Origin: Sulfuritalea sp. | Lineage (GTDB): Bacteria; Pseudomonadota; Gammaproteobacteria; Burkholderiales; Rhodocyclaceae | Length of the DNA stretch: 64,000 nt | Reading direction: 5' to 3' | Assembly: GCA_030651305.1 (NCBI GenBank) | Contig: JAUSCI010000054.1 | Location: 1-64,000, forward strand | In this document: positions 1 through 9,968 of the stretch, in pieces | Layout of the letters: each line of letters begins with the position of its first letter | Position numbering within the stretch: the stretch's first letter is position 1 | The notes under the pieces: generated by a model | The model's input: the letters and a program-made list of their open reading frames with translations, nothing else | The model's database searches: none | What the model was told of the DNA's origin: nothing | Made by a program: the position numbers and the translations under genes

Positions 1-192
1 GCCGTTGGTGCTGCCCAGATCTTCCAGAAAGGAATCATTGAGGATGGTGATCACCACGGCGTGTTCGCCGGAGATTGCCAGATTGTCGATCTGGATGTCA
101 GTATGTGGCTTGCGGCCGATCGTGATGCGCTCCTTGGTCAAGGGGATTTCCTTGAGCACCGTGGTTTCCATGCTGAGTATGAGCTTAGCCAT
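1..192 (-). CDS. FHA domain protein (partial, 3' end beyond window)
   Basis: The first 64 codons of a forkhead-associated domain protein; the rest lies outside the window. Visible FHA hallmarks are the TIGRKPHTDIQI strand with its conserved Gly-Arg, the phosphothreonine-contacting S-G-E-H segment, and the closing DLGSTNG motif. FHA domains bind phosphothreonine peptides. It lies downstream of a PP2C phosphatase and a Ser/Thr kinase on the same strand (33 nt after the phosphatase), so it is probably the phosphoprotein reader of that operon. It could be a stand-alone FHA protein or have further domains; that cannot be seen here. Confidence 0.85.
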   Translation of the reverse strand, partial: MAKLILSMETTVLKEIPLTKERITIGRKPHTDIQIDNLAISGEHAVVITILNDSFLEDLGSTNG

Positions 193-225
193 TGTTTTCG
201 TCCTTCGAGGTCACTGAGCGCTGCA

Positions 226-1047
226 TTACTTGAACCAGGTCAGGAAACGGGCCCACCAGCCTCGCGCGGCCGGATATTCCCCCTTCACCTTGACCAGGAT
301 TACCGAAACATTGTCGCGGCCACCGTTGTCGCAGGCCATCTCAATCAACTGCATCGCACACAACTCCAGATTGGCCGACAACGCGCCCAGGGTCATGCCT
401 ATCTCATCGTCCTCAACCATGTCGTTGAGGCCGTCGGAACAGAACAGGTACACATCGCCGGGCAACACCTCATGATCGTGTATCTCGGCCGCCACTTCTG
501 GATCGATGCCGACGGCACGCGTGACCAGATTCTTGTTCTGCGAATGGCGCGCCTGCTCGGGCGTGATGATACCGGCGTCGATCTGCTCCTGCAGCAGTGA
601 ATGATCGCGCGTGATCTGCTGAAAATCCTCGCCGCGCATCCGGTACAGCCGCGAGTCGCCAATATGGCCGACCGTCACCCTGTTGTCGTGAAACACACCG
701 ACCACGAGCGTCGTGCCCATGCCAGCGTACTGTGGCTGGCTCTGTGCCGCTTGGTAGATGGCGGCATTGACGCGCGCCATTTCAGCCTCGACCTTGACGT
801 GCGCCCAGGACTTTCCGGAAGCGTCCTTGCTGCTCGGTTCCCGTTCGATAAAAGCCTTGTCCAGTTCAGTGCCGAGCAGCGCGGTTGCCATGCCGCTGGC
901 GACCTCGCCGGCATTGTAACCACCCATGCCGTCGGCCAGCACGGCGAACCCGCGCAGCGGATTGGCCATGACGGAGTCTTCATTGTTCGTGCGGACCATG
1001 CCAGGATTGCTCTGGGTGACAATTTCGAGAACGGCGGTCATATCCAT
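226..1047 (-). CDS. PP2C-family serine/threonine phosphatase (Stp1-like)
   Basis: Metal-dependent protein phosphatase of about 273 residues, the usual length of bacterial Stp/PrpC enzymes. The PP2C motifs occur in order: TNNEDS near the N terminus, LADGMGG, HIGDSRLY, CSDGLND and GGRDNVSVIL; their aspartates bind the two Mn/Mg ions. It should be cytosolic and reverse phosphorylation by the kinase just upstream. I chose the ATG at 1047 because a GAGGG element lies 7 nt before it; an in-frame start at 1086 would overlap the kinase end more. The C terminus carries a short Trp-rich tail (WWARFLTWFK). Confidence 0.93.
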   Translation of the reverse strand: MDMTAVLEIVTQSNPGMVRTNNEDSVMANPLRGFAVLADGMGGYNAGEVASGMATALLGTELDKAFIEREPSSKDASGKSWAHVKVEAEMARVNAAIYQAAQSQPQYAGMGTTLVVGVFHDNRVTVGHIGDSRLYRMRGEDFQQITRDHSLLQEQIDAGIITPEQARHSQNKNLVTRAVGIDPEVAAEIHDHEVLPGDVYLFCSDGLNDMVEDDEIGMTLGALSANLELCAMQLIEMACDNGGRDNVSVILVKVKGEYPAARGWWARFLTWFK

Positions 1048-1057
1048 GGCTCGGCCC

Positions 1058-3694
1058 TCAAATGCTGATATCGACGCCGGAATCATCGGCGGCGGCGCTG
1101 CCGCCGGTCATCGTCACGCAAGTGCGAACGTCCCGCGCAAATTCCGCACCGGTCTGGTAGCGCGCATCCGGATCCTTGGTCATCGCCTTGTCGATGATCG
1201 CCACCAGGCAGTCCGGCAGATCGGGATTGATGCCGCGAATGTCCGGGTGCGGCTCGTTCGCAATGCGAAACATCAGTTGTGCCATCGAGTCGCCCTCGAA
1301 CGGCAGCTTGCCGCAGGACATCTGGTAGAGCATGACGCCCAGCGAGAACAGGTCGGAACGGCCGTCGATCTTCTTGCCCGCAAGTTGCTCGGGGGACATG
1401 AAGCTCGGCGTACCCAGCACCATGCCGGTCTTGGTTTTTGACGAATCGGTAATGCGCGCAATACCGAAGTCGGTCACCTTGACCTGGTCGGAGTCCGGCT
1501 CGTACATGATGTTCGCCGGCTTGATATCGCGATGCACGACGTTGTTTTCGTGGGCGTAGGACAGCGCGTCGGCGACGCGCGCAACGATGCTCATCACGCG
1601 CGGCAGCGGCAACAGGTTGCCCGGTTTGGCGTAGGGCACCAGATCCTTGCCCTTGAGAAACTCCATGGCGATGTAGGCCAGGTCGTGTTCCTCGCCGGCG
1701 TCGAACATGGTGACGATGTTGGCGTGATTGAGCCGCCCCGCGGTTTCGGCCTCGCGGAAAAAACGCTCCTTGACCTCCACCAGTTCGTCGGCCTCGAACT
1801 CCTGCGACAGCGCCATGGTCTTGATCGCCACCACTCGGTTGATCTTCGGGTCACGGCCCAGATACACCACGCCCATGGCTCCCTTGCCCAGTTCCTTCTC
1901 GATCTCGTAGCGGCCCAGCATCGGCTTTTCCACATTGCCGGCGGTATCGATCAGGCTGGCGTTGCTGCGTCCACCGCCGCCACCACCGAGAATTATGGTT
2001 TCCGAAAGCTGCTTGGCGCGATTCACGCGGGTTTCGATGTCGCGGAACTTCGGGTTGAAATCGAATATGTAACGGAACGCCGCCTCGGCCTTGTTGAACT
2101 GCCGCTTGCGTTCGAAATCGAGCGCCAGGTTGTACATGTTCTCCATCAAGGCCTCGTCCATCGGACACTTGCGGAACTTGTCGAAGGCCATGTCAAGCTG
2201 CCCCTGGCCCTGGAAGGCCAGACCCAGCATGCGGTTCGACTCTGCCGAATCGGCATCCGACTTTTCCTTGCCGCGCTCGGAAACCAGAAAGCGTTTGGTG
2301 GTCAGCAGCAAATGGCCGACCAGCAGCAGAGTAGCCGGTACCATCAACTGCAACCACATCAATTGCGTCGTCATCAACGCAAAATGGATGGCGATCAGCG
2401 CCACCAGCAGCCCTGCGGTAATCCCGGCCGCCATGCCAGCCTTGATCCTCGGCAAGAGGCCGATGAGGTAGGCGGCGATCAGCAGGAATACCAGCTTTTC
2501 GACCCAGAAGCCCCAGGTCGGAGCAACGAAGAAATGCTCGGAAAGCAAGCTGGATACCGCATGCGCCTGCATCAGCACGGCAGGCATGGCCGGGCTGACC
2601 GGGGTGACGAACACGCTCCCCACCGATGATGACGTCGGCCCGATCAGGACGATCTTGTCGCGATACTTTTCGTAGGGAATCTTGCCGCTTTTGACGTCGA
2701 AGAACGAATCGACCTGAAAAGCCGGACCGCCGTCACGGTCCTTGTAATAGAACGTCAGCATGCGCGTATCGATATCGGTACCAATCTTGAGCTTGCCCAG
2801 CTTGACCGAATTGCCGGCGGTCACCTGGATGTCTGCCACCGTCAGATTGTGGCTCCTCGCCGCCACCAGCAGCGACAGGGAAGGATAGATTTGATCGAAG
2901 TGGGCCAGAACCAGGGGCTCGGTTCGAATCGCGCCATCCAGATCTGCAATCACGTTGAGGTGGCCGATGGCGGTCACTACCTTACCCAGCGGCTCTATTA
3001 CACCGGCATCGACACCGATGGTCGGCCAGGGCGGCGCTTCATCTGCGCCGGTCAGCTTCACTGCATTCTTTTTCACATACTCGGGCAGTTCCTTGTCCGG
3101 CCGGCCACGCGGCTCACCCAGCACGAACAGCATCGGCAGCGCCACATTACCCGCCTTGGCGAAGGCTTCCGCCAGACGGCGGTCGGTATTCAGCTTCTGG
3201 TCCGCCTCGAGAAGTATCGACTCGATCTGCGGGCAGGAGGATGGAGCGGGCACCGGGGCCGGAGCAGGAACGGGAGCCGCCGCGTCTCCTGCCGCGGGCG
3301 TCGCAGGCGTTGTGGCGACAGCGACTGCCGAAGGCACGGTCACACCGCAGGTCTCGATCAGTTTGTTGACATAGGCCAGACCCTGATCGCGCTGCGGCTC
3401 GGAGTAGAACACGGTCGTGGCGATCACTTTGGCTTTGGCGGCAGCGAGCTTGTCCACCATGTCGGCCATGATCTCGCGTGACCACGGCCAGCGGCCAATG
3501 TTGTCGAGGCTGGGCTTGTCGATCGCAATCACGGCGATCTTGTCCGACGGGGTGCGCGATGTCGCCGCCACACCCATGTCATAGGCCTTGCGCTCCAGAC
3601 CCTGCAGCAGTTCGCCATTGCCCAGAATCAGCACGACGACACTGACCACAACACCGAAGAACCAGTCACTCTTCCAGAAGTCTGCCTTCTTCAT
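1058..3694 (-). CDS. CHASE2 sensor Ser/Thr protein kinase
   Basis: Membrane receptor kinase of 878 residues. One transmembrane helix (about 12-25) is followed by a periplasmic CHASE2 sensor (about 35-390), interrupted by an Ala/Pro-rich insert at 130-152. Three membrane helices follow (398-414, 420-440, 446-467), then a TPR-like helical stretch (488-560), a glycine run (570-575), and a Hanks-type kinase domain (595-858). Catalytic elements are intact: Lys625 in the VAIK motif, HRD at 721-723, DFG at 742-744 and the GTPSFMSPEQ activation segment. The order sensor, membrane, then kinase is typical of CHASE2 kinases. The ligand is unknown. It heads an operon with PP2C and FHA genes. Confidence 0.93.
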   Translation of the reverse strand: MKKADFWKSDWFFGVVVSVVVLILGNGELLQGLERKAYDMGVAATSRTPSDKIAVIAIDKPSLDNIGRWPWSREIMADMVDKLAAAKAKVIATTVFYSEPQRDQGLAYVNKLIETCGVTVPSAVAVATTPATPAAGDAAAPVPAPAPVPAPSSCPQIESILLEADQKLNTDRRLAEAFAKAGNVALPMLFVLGEPRGRPDKELPEYVKKNAVKLTGADEAPPWPTIGVDAGVIEPLGKVVTAIGHLNVIADLDGAIRTEPLVLAHFDQIYPSLSLLVAARSHNLTVADIQVTAGNSVKLGKLKIGTDIDTRMLTFYYKDRDGGPAFQVDSFFDVKSGKIPYEKYRDKIVLIGPTSSSVGSVFVTPVSPAMPAVLMQAHAVSSLLSEHFFVAPTWGFWVEKLVFLLIAAYLIGLLPRIKAGMAAGITAGLLVALIAIHFALMTTQLMWLQLMVPATLLLVGHLLLTTKRFLVSERGKEKSDADSAESNRMLGLAFQGQGQLDMAFDKFRKCPMDEALMENMYNLALDFERKRQFNKAEAAFRYIFDFNPKFRDIETRVNRAKQLSETIILGGGGGGRSNASLIDTAGNVEKPMLGRYEIEKELGKGAMGVVYLGRDPKINRVVAIKTMALSQEFEADELVEVKERFFREAETAGRLNHANIVTMFDAGEEHDLAYIAMEFLKGKDLVPYAKPGNLLPLPRVMSIVARVADALSYAHENNVVHRDIKPANIMYEPDSDQVKVTDFGIARITDSSKTKTGMVLGTPSFMSPEQLAGKKIDGRSDLFSLGVMLYQMSCGKLPFEGDSMAQLMFRIANEPHPDIRGINPDLPDCLVAIIDKAMTKDPDARYQTGAEFARDVRTCVTMTGGSAAADDSGVDISI

Positions 3695-3744
3695 CGGTCG
3701 CTACCCTGTATGAGAGCCCTCATTAAAACAGGACAATAAACCCA

Positions 3745-3774
3745 ATTCTTACAGTCCTGCATCAACTCCGTCAA
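3745..3774 (-). promoter_or_regulatory. Putative sigma-70 promoter for the kinase-phosphatase-FHA operon
   Basis: On the minus strand a TTGACG -35 element (3769-3774) is followed after 18 nt by AAGAAT (3745-3750), matching four of six -10 positions. It lies about 50 nt before the kinase start. Sequence match only. Confidence 0.4.
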
Positions 3775-3781
3775 TCAATTT

Positions 3782-3812
3782 ATGTCCCCAGAGCCTGCGT
3801 AGGGGACGGTAT
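3782..3812. repeat. Dispersed hairpin repeat, copy 1 (GTCCCC...GGGGAC family)
   Basis: Arms GTCCCC (3784-3789) and GGGGAC (3802-3807) form a hairpin. Read on the minus strand, the unit runs TACCGTCCCC, a short GC-rich loop with GCAGGCTC, then GGGGACA and AAAT. A second copy with the same start and end sits at 38003-38034. Similar small intergenic hairpins are common in proteobacteria; function unknown. Confidence 0.6.
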
Positions 3813-3872
3813 CCCCCCGCGGGATCATGACACCCAGCCTCGGTCGGCGACGTCACATGCGGATTGTATGCG

Positions 3873-3911
3873 GAAAAAAGCCGCTCCGGCTTCCACCGGT
3901 GCGGCTTTTTG
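3873..3911 (-). terminator. Intrinsic terminator of sucCD
   Basis: Perfect arms AAAAAGCCGC (3875-3884) and GCGGCTTTTT (3901-3910) enclose a 16-nt loop that itself contains a small CCGG pairing. On the minus strand the stem ends in a run of T, 20 nt after the sucD stop. Because the arms end in A and T runs it could also act in the other direction. Confidence 0.78.
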
Positions 3912-3935
3912 GCGTGTTACCGGCGCCGACTCTTA
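3911..3935 (+). repeat. 25-bp dispersed sequence, copy a (diverged)
   Basis: Matches the window consensus (GCCGTAYCGCC followed directly by AGCGCCGACTYTTG) at 19 of 25 positions, with the core GCGCCGACTCTT intact. It joins the sucCD terminator to the sucD stop codon. The weakest of the twelve copies. Confidence 0.45.
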
Positions 3936-4829
3936 CTTCAGCAGTGCCTTGAGCAGCTTACCCATTTCCGACGGGTTGCGCGTCACGGTGAAACCGCATT
4001 CCTCCATGATGGCCAGCTTGGCATTCGCCGTATCGGCGCCGCCGGAGATCAACGCGCCGGCATGACCCATGCGTTTTCCGGCCGGAGCCGTGACCCCGGC
4101 GATGAAGCCGACGATGGGCTTCTTCATGTTGGCTTTGCACCACACCGCCGCATCGGCCTCGTCCGGGCCGCCGATTTCGCCGATCATGATCACGGCATCG
4201 GTGTCCGGATCGTCATTGAAGGCCCGCATGATGTCGATATGCTTGAGGCCATTGATCGGATCGCCACCCGTACCAACCGCCGTCGACTGGCCGAGGCCGA
4301 TCTCGGTCAACTGGGCCACCGCTTCATAAGTCAGGGTGCCGGAGCGGGAGACCACGCCGATGCGACCCTTGCGGTGAATGTGGCCGGGCATGATGCCGAT
4401 CTTGATTTCCTCCGGCGTGATCACGCCCGGACAGTTGGGGCCGAGCAGCAGCGTCTTCTTGCCACCGGCGGCCTCCTTGGCCAGCATCTTGTTGCGCACC
4501 ACCAGCATGTCGCGCACCGGGATGCCTTCAGTGATGCATATCGCGAGATCAAGGTCGGCTTCGCAGGCTTCCCAGATGGCGGCGGCAGCGCCGGCGGGCG
4601 GCACGTAAATCACGGAAACGGTGGCGCCAGATTGCGTCTTGGCTTCCTTCACCGAACCGAAGATCGGGATGCCGAAAATCGACTCGCCGGCCTTCTTCGG
4701 ATTGACGCCGGCAACGAAACAGTTCTTGCCGTTGGCGTATTCCTGGCATTTCTCGGTGTGGAACTGGCCGGTCTTGCCGGTAATTCCCTGGGTGATGACC
4801 TTGGTATCTTTGTTGATCAGAATGGACAT
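3933..4829 (-). CDS. sucD: Succinyl-CoA synthetase (ADP-forming) alpha subunit
   Basis: Alpha subunit (298 residues) of the TCA-cycle enzyme that converts succinyl-CoA to succinate with nucleotide phosphorylation. It has the N-terminal CoA-binding Rossmann domain ([16 protein letters not shown]) and the C-terminal ligase domain with the phospho-histidine in the [10 protein letters not shown] loop. The start at 4829 (MSILINK) gives the family length and has an AAGGAA ribosome site; an upstream in-frame start would add 23 unrelated residues. It follows sucC by 13 nt and ends just before a strong terminator. Confidence 0.97.
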   Translation of the reverse strand: MSILINKDTKVITQGITGKTGQFHTEKCQEYANGKNCFVAGVNPKKAGESIFGIPIFGSVKEAKTQSGATVSVIYVPPAGAAAAIWEACEADLDLAICITEGIPVRDMLVVRNKMLAKEAAGGKKTLLLGPNCPGVITPEEIKIGIMPGHIHRKGRIGVVSRSGTLTYEAVAQLTEIGLGQSTAVGTGGDPINGLKHIDIMRAFNDDPDTDAVIMIGEIGGPDEADAAVWCKANMKKPIVGFIAGVTAPAGKRMGHAGALISGGADTANAKLAIMEECGFTVTRNPSEMGKLLKALLK

Positions 4830-4842
4830 ATCGGTTCCTTGA

Positions 4843-6003
4843 TTACTTGACGGCGGCGACGATCTTCGTCGCGGCATCGGCCATGGTGTCGGCGGCAATG
4901 ATCGGCAGGCCGGAGTCCTTGAGGATCTGCTTGCCGATGTCTTCGTTGGTGCCCTTCATGCGCACCACCAGCGGTACGCTGAGGTGCGTCTCCTTGGCGG
5001 CGGCGACGATGCCGGTGGCAATCGTGTCGCATTTCATGATGCCGCCGAAAATGTTCACCAGAATGCCATTCACCTTGGGGTTCTTCAGCATGATCTTGAA
5101 GGCCGCGGTGACCTTCTCGGTGCTGGCGCCACCACCGACGTCGAGGAAGTTGGCCGGTTCGGCGCCAAACAGCTTGATGGTATCCATGGTGGCCATCGCC
5201 AGGCCCGCACCATTCACCAGGCAGCCAATGTTGCCATCGAGCGAAATATAGGAGAGGTCATATTTCGAGGCCTCGATTTCGTCGGCATTCTCCTCGTCCA
5301 GATCGCGGTAGGCGACGATCTCCGGATGACGGAACAAACCGTTGTCGTCAAAGTTGAACTTGGCGTCGAGCGCCTTGATGTTGCCGTTGCCTTCGAGAAT
5401 CAGGGGATTGATTTCGGCCAGGCTGGCATCGGTTTCCATATAGCAGGTGTAAAGTTTCTTGAACGTATCCACCGCCTGTGCCACCGATCCGTCCGGTACG
5501 CCGATGCCCTTCGCCAGTTGGGTGGCCTGGGCGTCGGTGAGGCCTGTCCCCGGATCGACGAAGACCTTGATGATTTTCTCCGGCGTGTTCTTCGCCACTG
5601 TCTCGATGTCCATGCCGCCCTCGGACGACGCCATCAGGGCGACCTTCTGCGTAACGCGATCGGTCAGCGCCGCGCAGTAGTATTCATGCTTGATATCGGC
5701 GCCTTCCTCGATCAACAGGCGGCGCACTTTCTGGCCCTCGGGGCCGGTCTGGTGCGTCTTGAGCTGCATGCCGAGGATGGCCTTGGCGAAAATCCTGACT
5801 TCGTCGGGATTCCTGGCCACTTTTACACCACCGCCCTTGCCACGTCCTCCGGCATGGATCTGGGCCTTGACCACCCAGACCTTGCCACCGAGTTCCTCGG
5901 CAACCTTTACCGCCTCATCGACGGATAAAGCCGGCTTGCCGCGTGGAACCGTCACGCCGAACTTTTTCAGGATTTCCTTGCCCTGATATTCGTGGATCTT
6001 CAT
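4843..6003 (-). CDS. sucC: Succinyl-CoA synthetase (ADP-forming) beta subunit
   Basis: Beta subunit (386 residues, family-typical). The N-terminal ATP-grasp domain starts [17 protein letters not shown] and contains the [16 protein letters not shown] nucleotide-binding segment. The C-terminal domain carries the [10 protein letters not shown] region that contacts CoA/phosphate. It forms the heterotetrameric cytosolic enzyme with SucD, encoded immediately downstream. In an organism with KorAB (33-36 kb), succinyl-CoA can come from either the ferredoxin-linked or the usual dehydrogenase route. Confidence 0.97.
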   Translation of the reverse strand: MKIHEYQGKEILKKFGVTVPRGKPALSVDEAVKVAEELGGKVWVVKAQIHAGGRGKGGGVKVARNPDEVRIFAKAILGMQLKTHQTGPEGQKVRRLLIEEGADIKHEYYCAALTDRVTQKVALMASSEGGMDIETVAKNTPEKIIKVFVDPGTGLTDAQATQLAKGIGVPDGSVAQAVDTFKKLYTCYMETDASLAEINPLILEGNGNIKALDAKFNFDDNGLFRHPEIVAYRDLDEENADEIEASKYDLSYISLDGNIGCLVNGAGLAMATMDTIKLFGAEPANFLDVGGGASTEKVTAAFKIMLKNPKVNGILVNIFGGIMKCDTIATGIVAAAKETHLSVPLVVRMKGTNEDIGKQILKDSGLPIIAADTMADAATKIVAAVK

Positions 6004-6330
6004 GCGTCTTCCTTGTTGTAGGTAATTCGTTGATCGGGGCCGACATCGATCCGGAAAACCAGGTGCCGGTCTTGTTGCAGCGAGATCGCGCTGGAAAAAC
6101 CGTCAGCCCCTCTCCGAAGTCGTCGTACGCCTCAACAGGAGTGAGAAAACAGTCTGAAACGCCATTGTTGCGGCGCGGAATACTAACATAAGCATACTTA
6201 ATGGAGGCTTACAGGCGCTGATTCCAGGCCCGCGCATGCCCGCCGGCGCGCCAGACCGGCTGGCAGCATAATGACTGACGGCTGGCGGTGTCCCGCATGG
6301 AACGCCACCTCTCACCCGCAGGAGATTTCG
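6004..6330. other. Intergenic region between sucC and glpK (327 bp)
   Basis: Divergent spacer that should hold promoters for sucCD (minus) and glpK (plus). I found no convincing -35/-10 pair, operator, hairpin or small gene. A slightly AT-rich stretch near 6180-6205 is the likeliest glpK promoter area, and AGGAG at about 6320 is the glpK ribosome site. Confidence 0.6.
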
Positions 6331-7824
<1,494 letters not shown>

Positions 7825-7826
7825 GC

Positions 7827-7851
7827 GCCGTATCACCAGCGCCGACTTCTG
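7827..7851 (+). repeat. 25-bp dispersed sequence, copy b
   Basis: 23 of 25 matches to the consensus (GCCGTAYCGCC then AGCGCCGACTYTTG). It fills the gap between the glpK stop (7824) and the paaY stop (7853), so here it is not coding in either gene. Confidence 0.8.
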
Positions 7852-7852
7852 C

Positions 7853-8455
7853 TCAGCCGCGCCGGGTTTCCTGGAGGGTCTTCAGTTCAGGCAACTTGAC
7901 CCGCTTGCGATCTGGCTCAACCTCGGTCAGCGCCTCGACCTCTTGCAGGGTGCCATGGCAGCGCTTCACCAGATCGAGGTAGACGCCGGTACCTTCGACC
8001 TTCCACGCCATTTCCAGTTCCGTCAGTTCGCGCAGCACCTTGGCCGGCACCCCGGCCGCCAGCATGCGCGGCGGAATTTCCATGCCGGCCTTGACGAAGC
8101 TCTGTGCCGCGACGATGGCCGATTCGCCGACCACGGCGTTATCCATCACCACCGCATTCATGCCGACCATGGCATTGCGGCGCACGATGCAGCCATGCAA
8201 AATCGCGCCGTGGCCGATGTGACCTCGCTCCTCGACGATGGTGTCGCTGCCGGGAAAGCCGTGCATCACGCAGCAATCCTGCACATTGGCCCCGGCGCCG
8301 ATGAACAGGCGGCCAAAGTCGCCGCGCAAACTGGCGCAGGGGCCGATGTAGGCGCCGGGACCGACCACGACATCGCCAATCAGGACTGCCGATGGATGCA
8401 CATAGGCCGTCGGGTCAACCACCGGCACGACGCCGTCTATCGCGTAAACCTTCAT
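7853..8455 (-). CDS. paaY: PaaY-type hexapeptide-repeat protein (gamma-carbonic anhydrase fold, thioesterase family)
   Basis: Left-handed beta-helix protein of 200 residues, the length of PaaY. Repeated [LIV]-G-x4 turns run from about residue 10 to 135 ([32 protein letters not shown]), with histidines suited to bind a metal between subunits. The C-terminal helical tail is as in PaaY. PaaY is described as a thioesterase linked to phenylacetyl-CoA catabolism; paaG, paaI and paaJ lie divergently just upstream, which supports the name. A general gamma-carbonic-anhydrase-like protein is the alternative. GGAGAG precedes the start. Confidence 0.88.
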   Translation of the reverse strand: MKVYAIDGVVPVVDPTAYVHPSAVLIGDVVVGPGAYIGPCASLRGDFGRLFIGAGANVQDCCVMHGFPGSDTIVEERGHIGHGAILHGCIVRRNAMVGMNAVVMDNAVVGESAIVAAQSFVKAGMEIPPRMLAAGVPAKVLRELTELEMAWKVEGTGVYLDLVKRCHGTLQEVEALTEVEPDRKRVKLPELKTLQETRRG

Positions 8456-8495
8456 TCGGTTCTCTCCATTTTCTGGTCCCGCGCGCGGCAGGACG

Positions 8496-8945
8496 TCACA
8501 GTAGCGTGACCCATTCCTGTGCCCAGTTCAACGCATCCTCGTCGGGCAGCGGCTGGGTGCAGGCATCAATCTCCAGTCGCTCACCCAGCTTGCGCGCACC
8601 GCATTTGGCGAACAGCGCATCCATGTCCTTGCCGGCCCTGCAGAAGGTCGCCTTGTACGTCTGGTCGCCGAGAGCGATCACGCCGTAACGCAGATGGGAA
8701 AGGTCCGGCGCTTCTTCACGCAGGCGCTCGGCCAGCGGAATAATGTTGTCGGGCAATTCGCCGTCACCGTGCGTCGAAGTGCACACCAGCACCGCATCGC
8801 GACCCGCAAGATCGACACTGCCGGCGTCGGCATCGGCGGCCACCTCGACTTCGTGACCGAGAGCCGGCAGATTGTCCGACAGATGGTCGGCACACATCTG
8901 GGCGTTGCCCGACTCGGTGCCGACGATAATCAGTATGTTGGCCAT
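8496..8945 (-). CDS. Flavodoxin (MioC-like)
   Basis: FMN-binding electron carrier of 149 residues. The phosphate-binding loop TESGNA follows the first strand (ANILIIVG), and the second flavin loop is [12 protein letters not shown]. The fold and size fit MioC/short-chain flavodoxins or the flavodoxin domain of diflavin reductases, here free-standing. It precedes paaY on the same strand (40 nt) and diverges from the PaaA-like operon. A possible role is electron delivery to a neighbouring oxidoreductase, but no partner reductase is encoded nearby. Confidence 0.88.
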   Translation of the reverse strand: MANILIIVGTESGNAQMCADHLSDNLPALGHEVEVAADADAGSVDLAGRDAVLVCTSTHGDGELPDNIIPLAERLREEAPDLSHLRYGVIALGDQTYKATFCRAGKDMDALFAKCGARKLGERLEIDACTQPLPDEDALNWAQEWVTLL

Positions 8946-9059
8946 GGTGCCTTTTCCGCGAACGTCCTGGTCGCGAGGGAGCGGCGACGTGATACATTTT
9001 TATTGTACTCTGCCGGCATCTTCTGTGTCATAATTAATTTGCTACCATTTCAATATTTC

Positions 9060-9072
9060 ATGTTGGCAACAT
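9060..9072. promoter_or_regulatory. Palindrome, candidate operator of the paa operon
   Basis: ATGTTG and CAACAT are perfect inverted arms around one central G. The palindrome lies 9 nt upstream of the putative -35 of the plus-strand promoter, between the divergent flavodoxin and PaaA-like genes. Short palindromes of this kind are often regulator sites; no regulator gene is adjacent. Confidence 0.4.
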
Positions 9073-9081
9073 TGCATCCAT

Positions 9082-9111
9082 TTGCCGCACACCGTGAAAT
9101 GATTCTATAGT
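9082..9111 (+). promoter_or_regulatory. Putative sigma-70 promoter of the PaaA-like/paaGIJ operon
   Basis: TTGCCG (9082-9087) and TATAGT (9106-9111, five of six matches) are separated by 18 nt. The predicted transcript would start about 30 nt before the ATG at 9150. Confidence 0.5.
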
Positions 9112-9149
9112 CCGGGCGCAGAGTACGGGCACACATTGTGGAACGAGAC

Positions 9150-9968
9150 ATGCAGAAACAGGACAAGGATTTTCTCGATCGCATCGCCGCCGGACATAAG
9201 ATAGCTGCCCCCGACGGAGATGTTCTGCGCTGCGCCGGCGAAACGGTGCCGACCGGCTACCGCAGCGAATTGATGCGCCTGGTAGTGGTGTTCGCCGACT
9301 CCGAACTGGCGGGTGCGGCCGGCTTCTGCCCGTTCATCAATAAGGGCCCGGGAGTGCGCGAGCGCATCGTCGCAGCGAAGATCGTCACCGAAAAATATGT
9401 CCACGCCGAAATGGCGCTCAAACTGATCGAACCTTTCGGCGTCAACCCCCTGCTCTATGTGCGCTCCCACGCATGGGATTCACGCCTCGACCGCCATATC
9501 GATCTCGGTACGCGACGCATCGGCGGCGACAAGCGGCTCAATGTTTTCCACTATCCGCTCGAAGGCTGGGAAGACGCCGTCGTCTTCAACATGCTGATGG
9601 GCGCGGCCACCGCGATCCAGCTCGGCGAAATGGCGCAGAGCTCGTATGTACCGCTGGCCGGAGCGATAGCGCATATCCTGCCGCGCGAAAAGGAACATGC
9701 GCAGTTGGGCGAAAGCGGCGTCAGGCAGGCCATCGAGCGCAGCGGCAGCAAGGCCGCCGCGCAGGCGGCGGTCAATTACTGGTATCCGCGCGTCGTCGCC
9801 ACCTTCGGCCGCGTCGATTCGGATCATGCCGCGGTCTATATCCAGTACGGCTTGCGTCGCCGCAGCAGCGCCGCGATGCTGCGCGACTGGAAAGCTCAAT
9901 CCGCCGCCGCGCTCAAGCGACTCGGCTTGGCCATCCCCAAAAATTGCTCTCCGGAATCCAGCCAATGA
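9150..9968 (+). CDS. PaaA-like phenylacetyl-CoA epoxidase family protein (orphan subunit)
   Basis: Ferritin-like protein of 272 residues resembling PaaA, the di-iron subunit of ring-1,2-phenylacetyl-CoA epoxidase. By hand alignment with E. coli PaaA (recalled), the first Glu ligand is kept (E52, in DSELAG) and the second pair is intact (E180/H183, PREKEH). The first ExxH pair is spaced as ExxxH (E81/H85), and the Asp ligand position is Met150 or Gly151. No paaB, C, D or E is nearby. It overlaps paaG by an ATGA. A GTG at 9138 is an alternative start; ATG 9150 has the better upstream GGA. Function may differ from PaaA. Confidence 0.65.
   Translation: MQKQDKDFLDRIAAGHKIAAPDGDVLRCAGETVPTGYRSELMRLVVVFADSELAGAAGFCPFINKGPGVRERIVAAKIVTEKYVHAEMALKLIEPFGVNPLLYVRSHAWDSRLDRHIDLGTRRIGGDKRLNVFHYPLEGWEDAVVFNMLMGAATAIQLGEMAQSSYVPLAGAIAHILPREKEHAQLGESGVRQAIERSGSKAAAQAAVNYWYPRVVATFGRVDSDHAAVYIQYGLRRRSSAAMLRDWKAQSAAALKRLGLAIPKNCSPESSQ

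Noticed and set aside
1532-2629. Open frame of 365 codons on the plus strand opposite the kinase gene
   Set aside because: Antisense of a well-supported kinase; Gln/His/Arg-rich, no recognisable fold, no ribosome site.
6180-6215. Possible glpK promoter in the AT-rich stretch
   Set aside because: CATACT-like -10 has no acceptable -35 at 16-18 nt.
9473-9964. Long N-terminal extension of the paaG frame
   Set aside because: The extra 164 codons lie within the PaaA-like gene in another frame; the ATG at 9965 with ATGA coupling gives the exact PaaG length.
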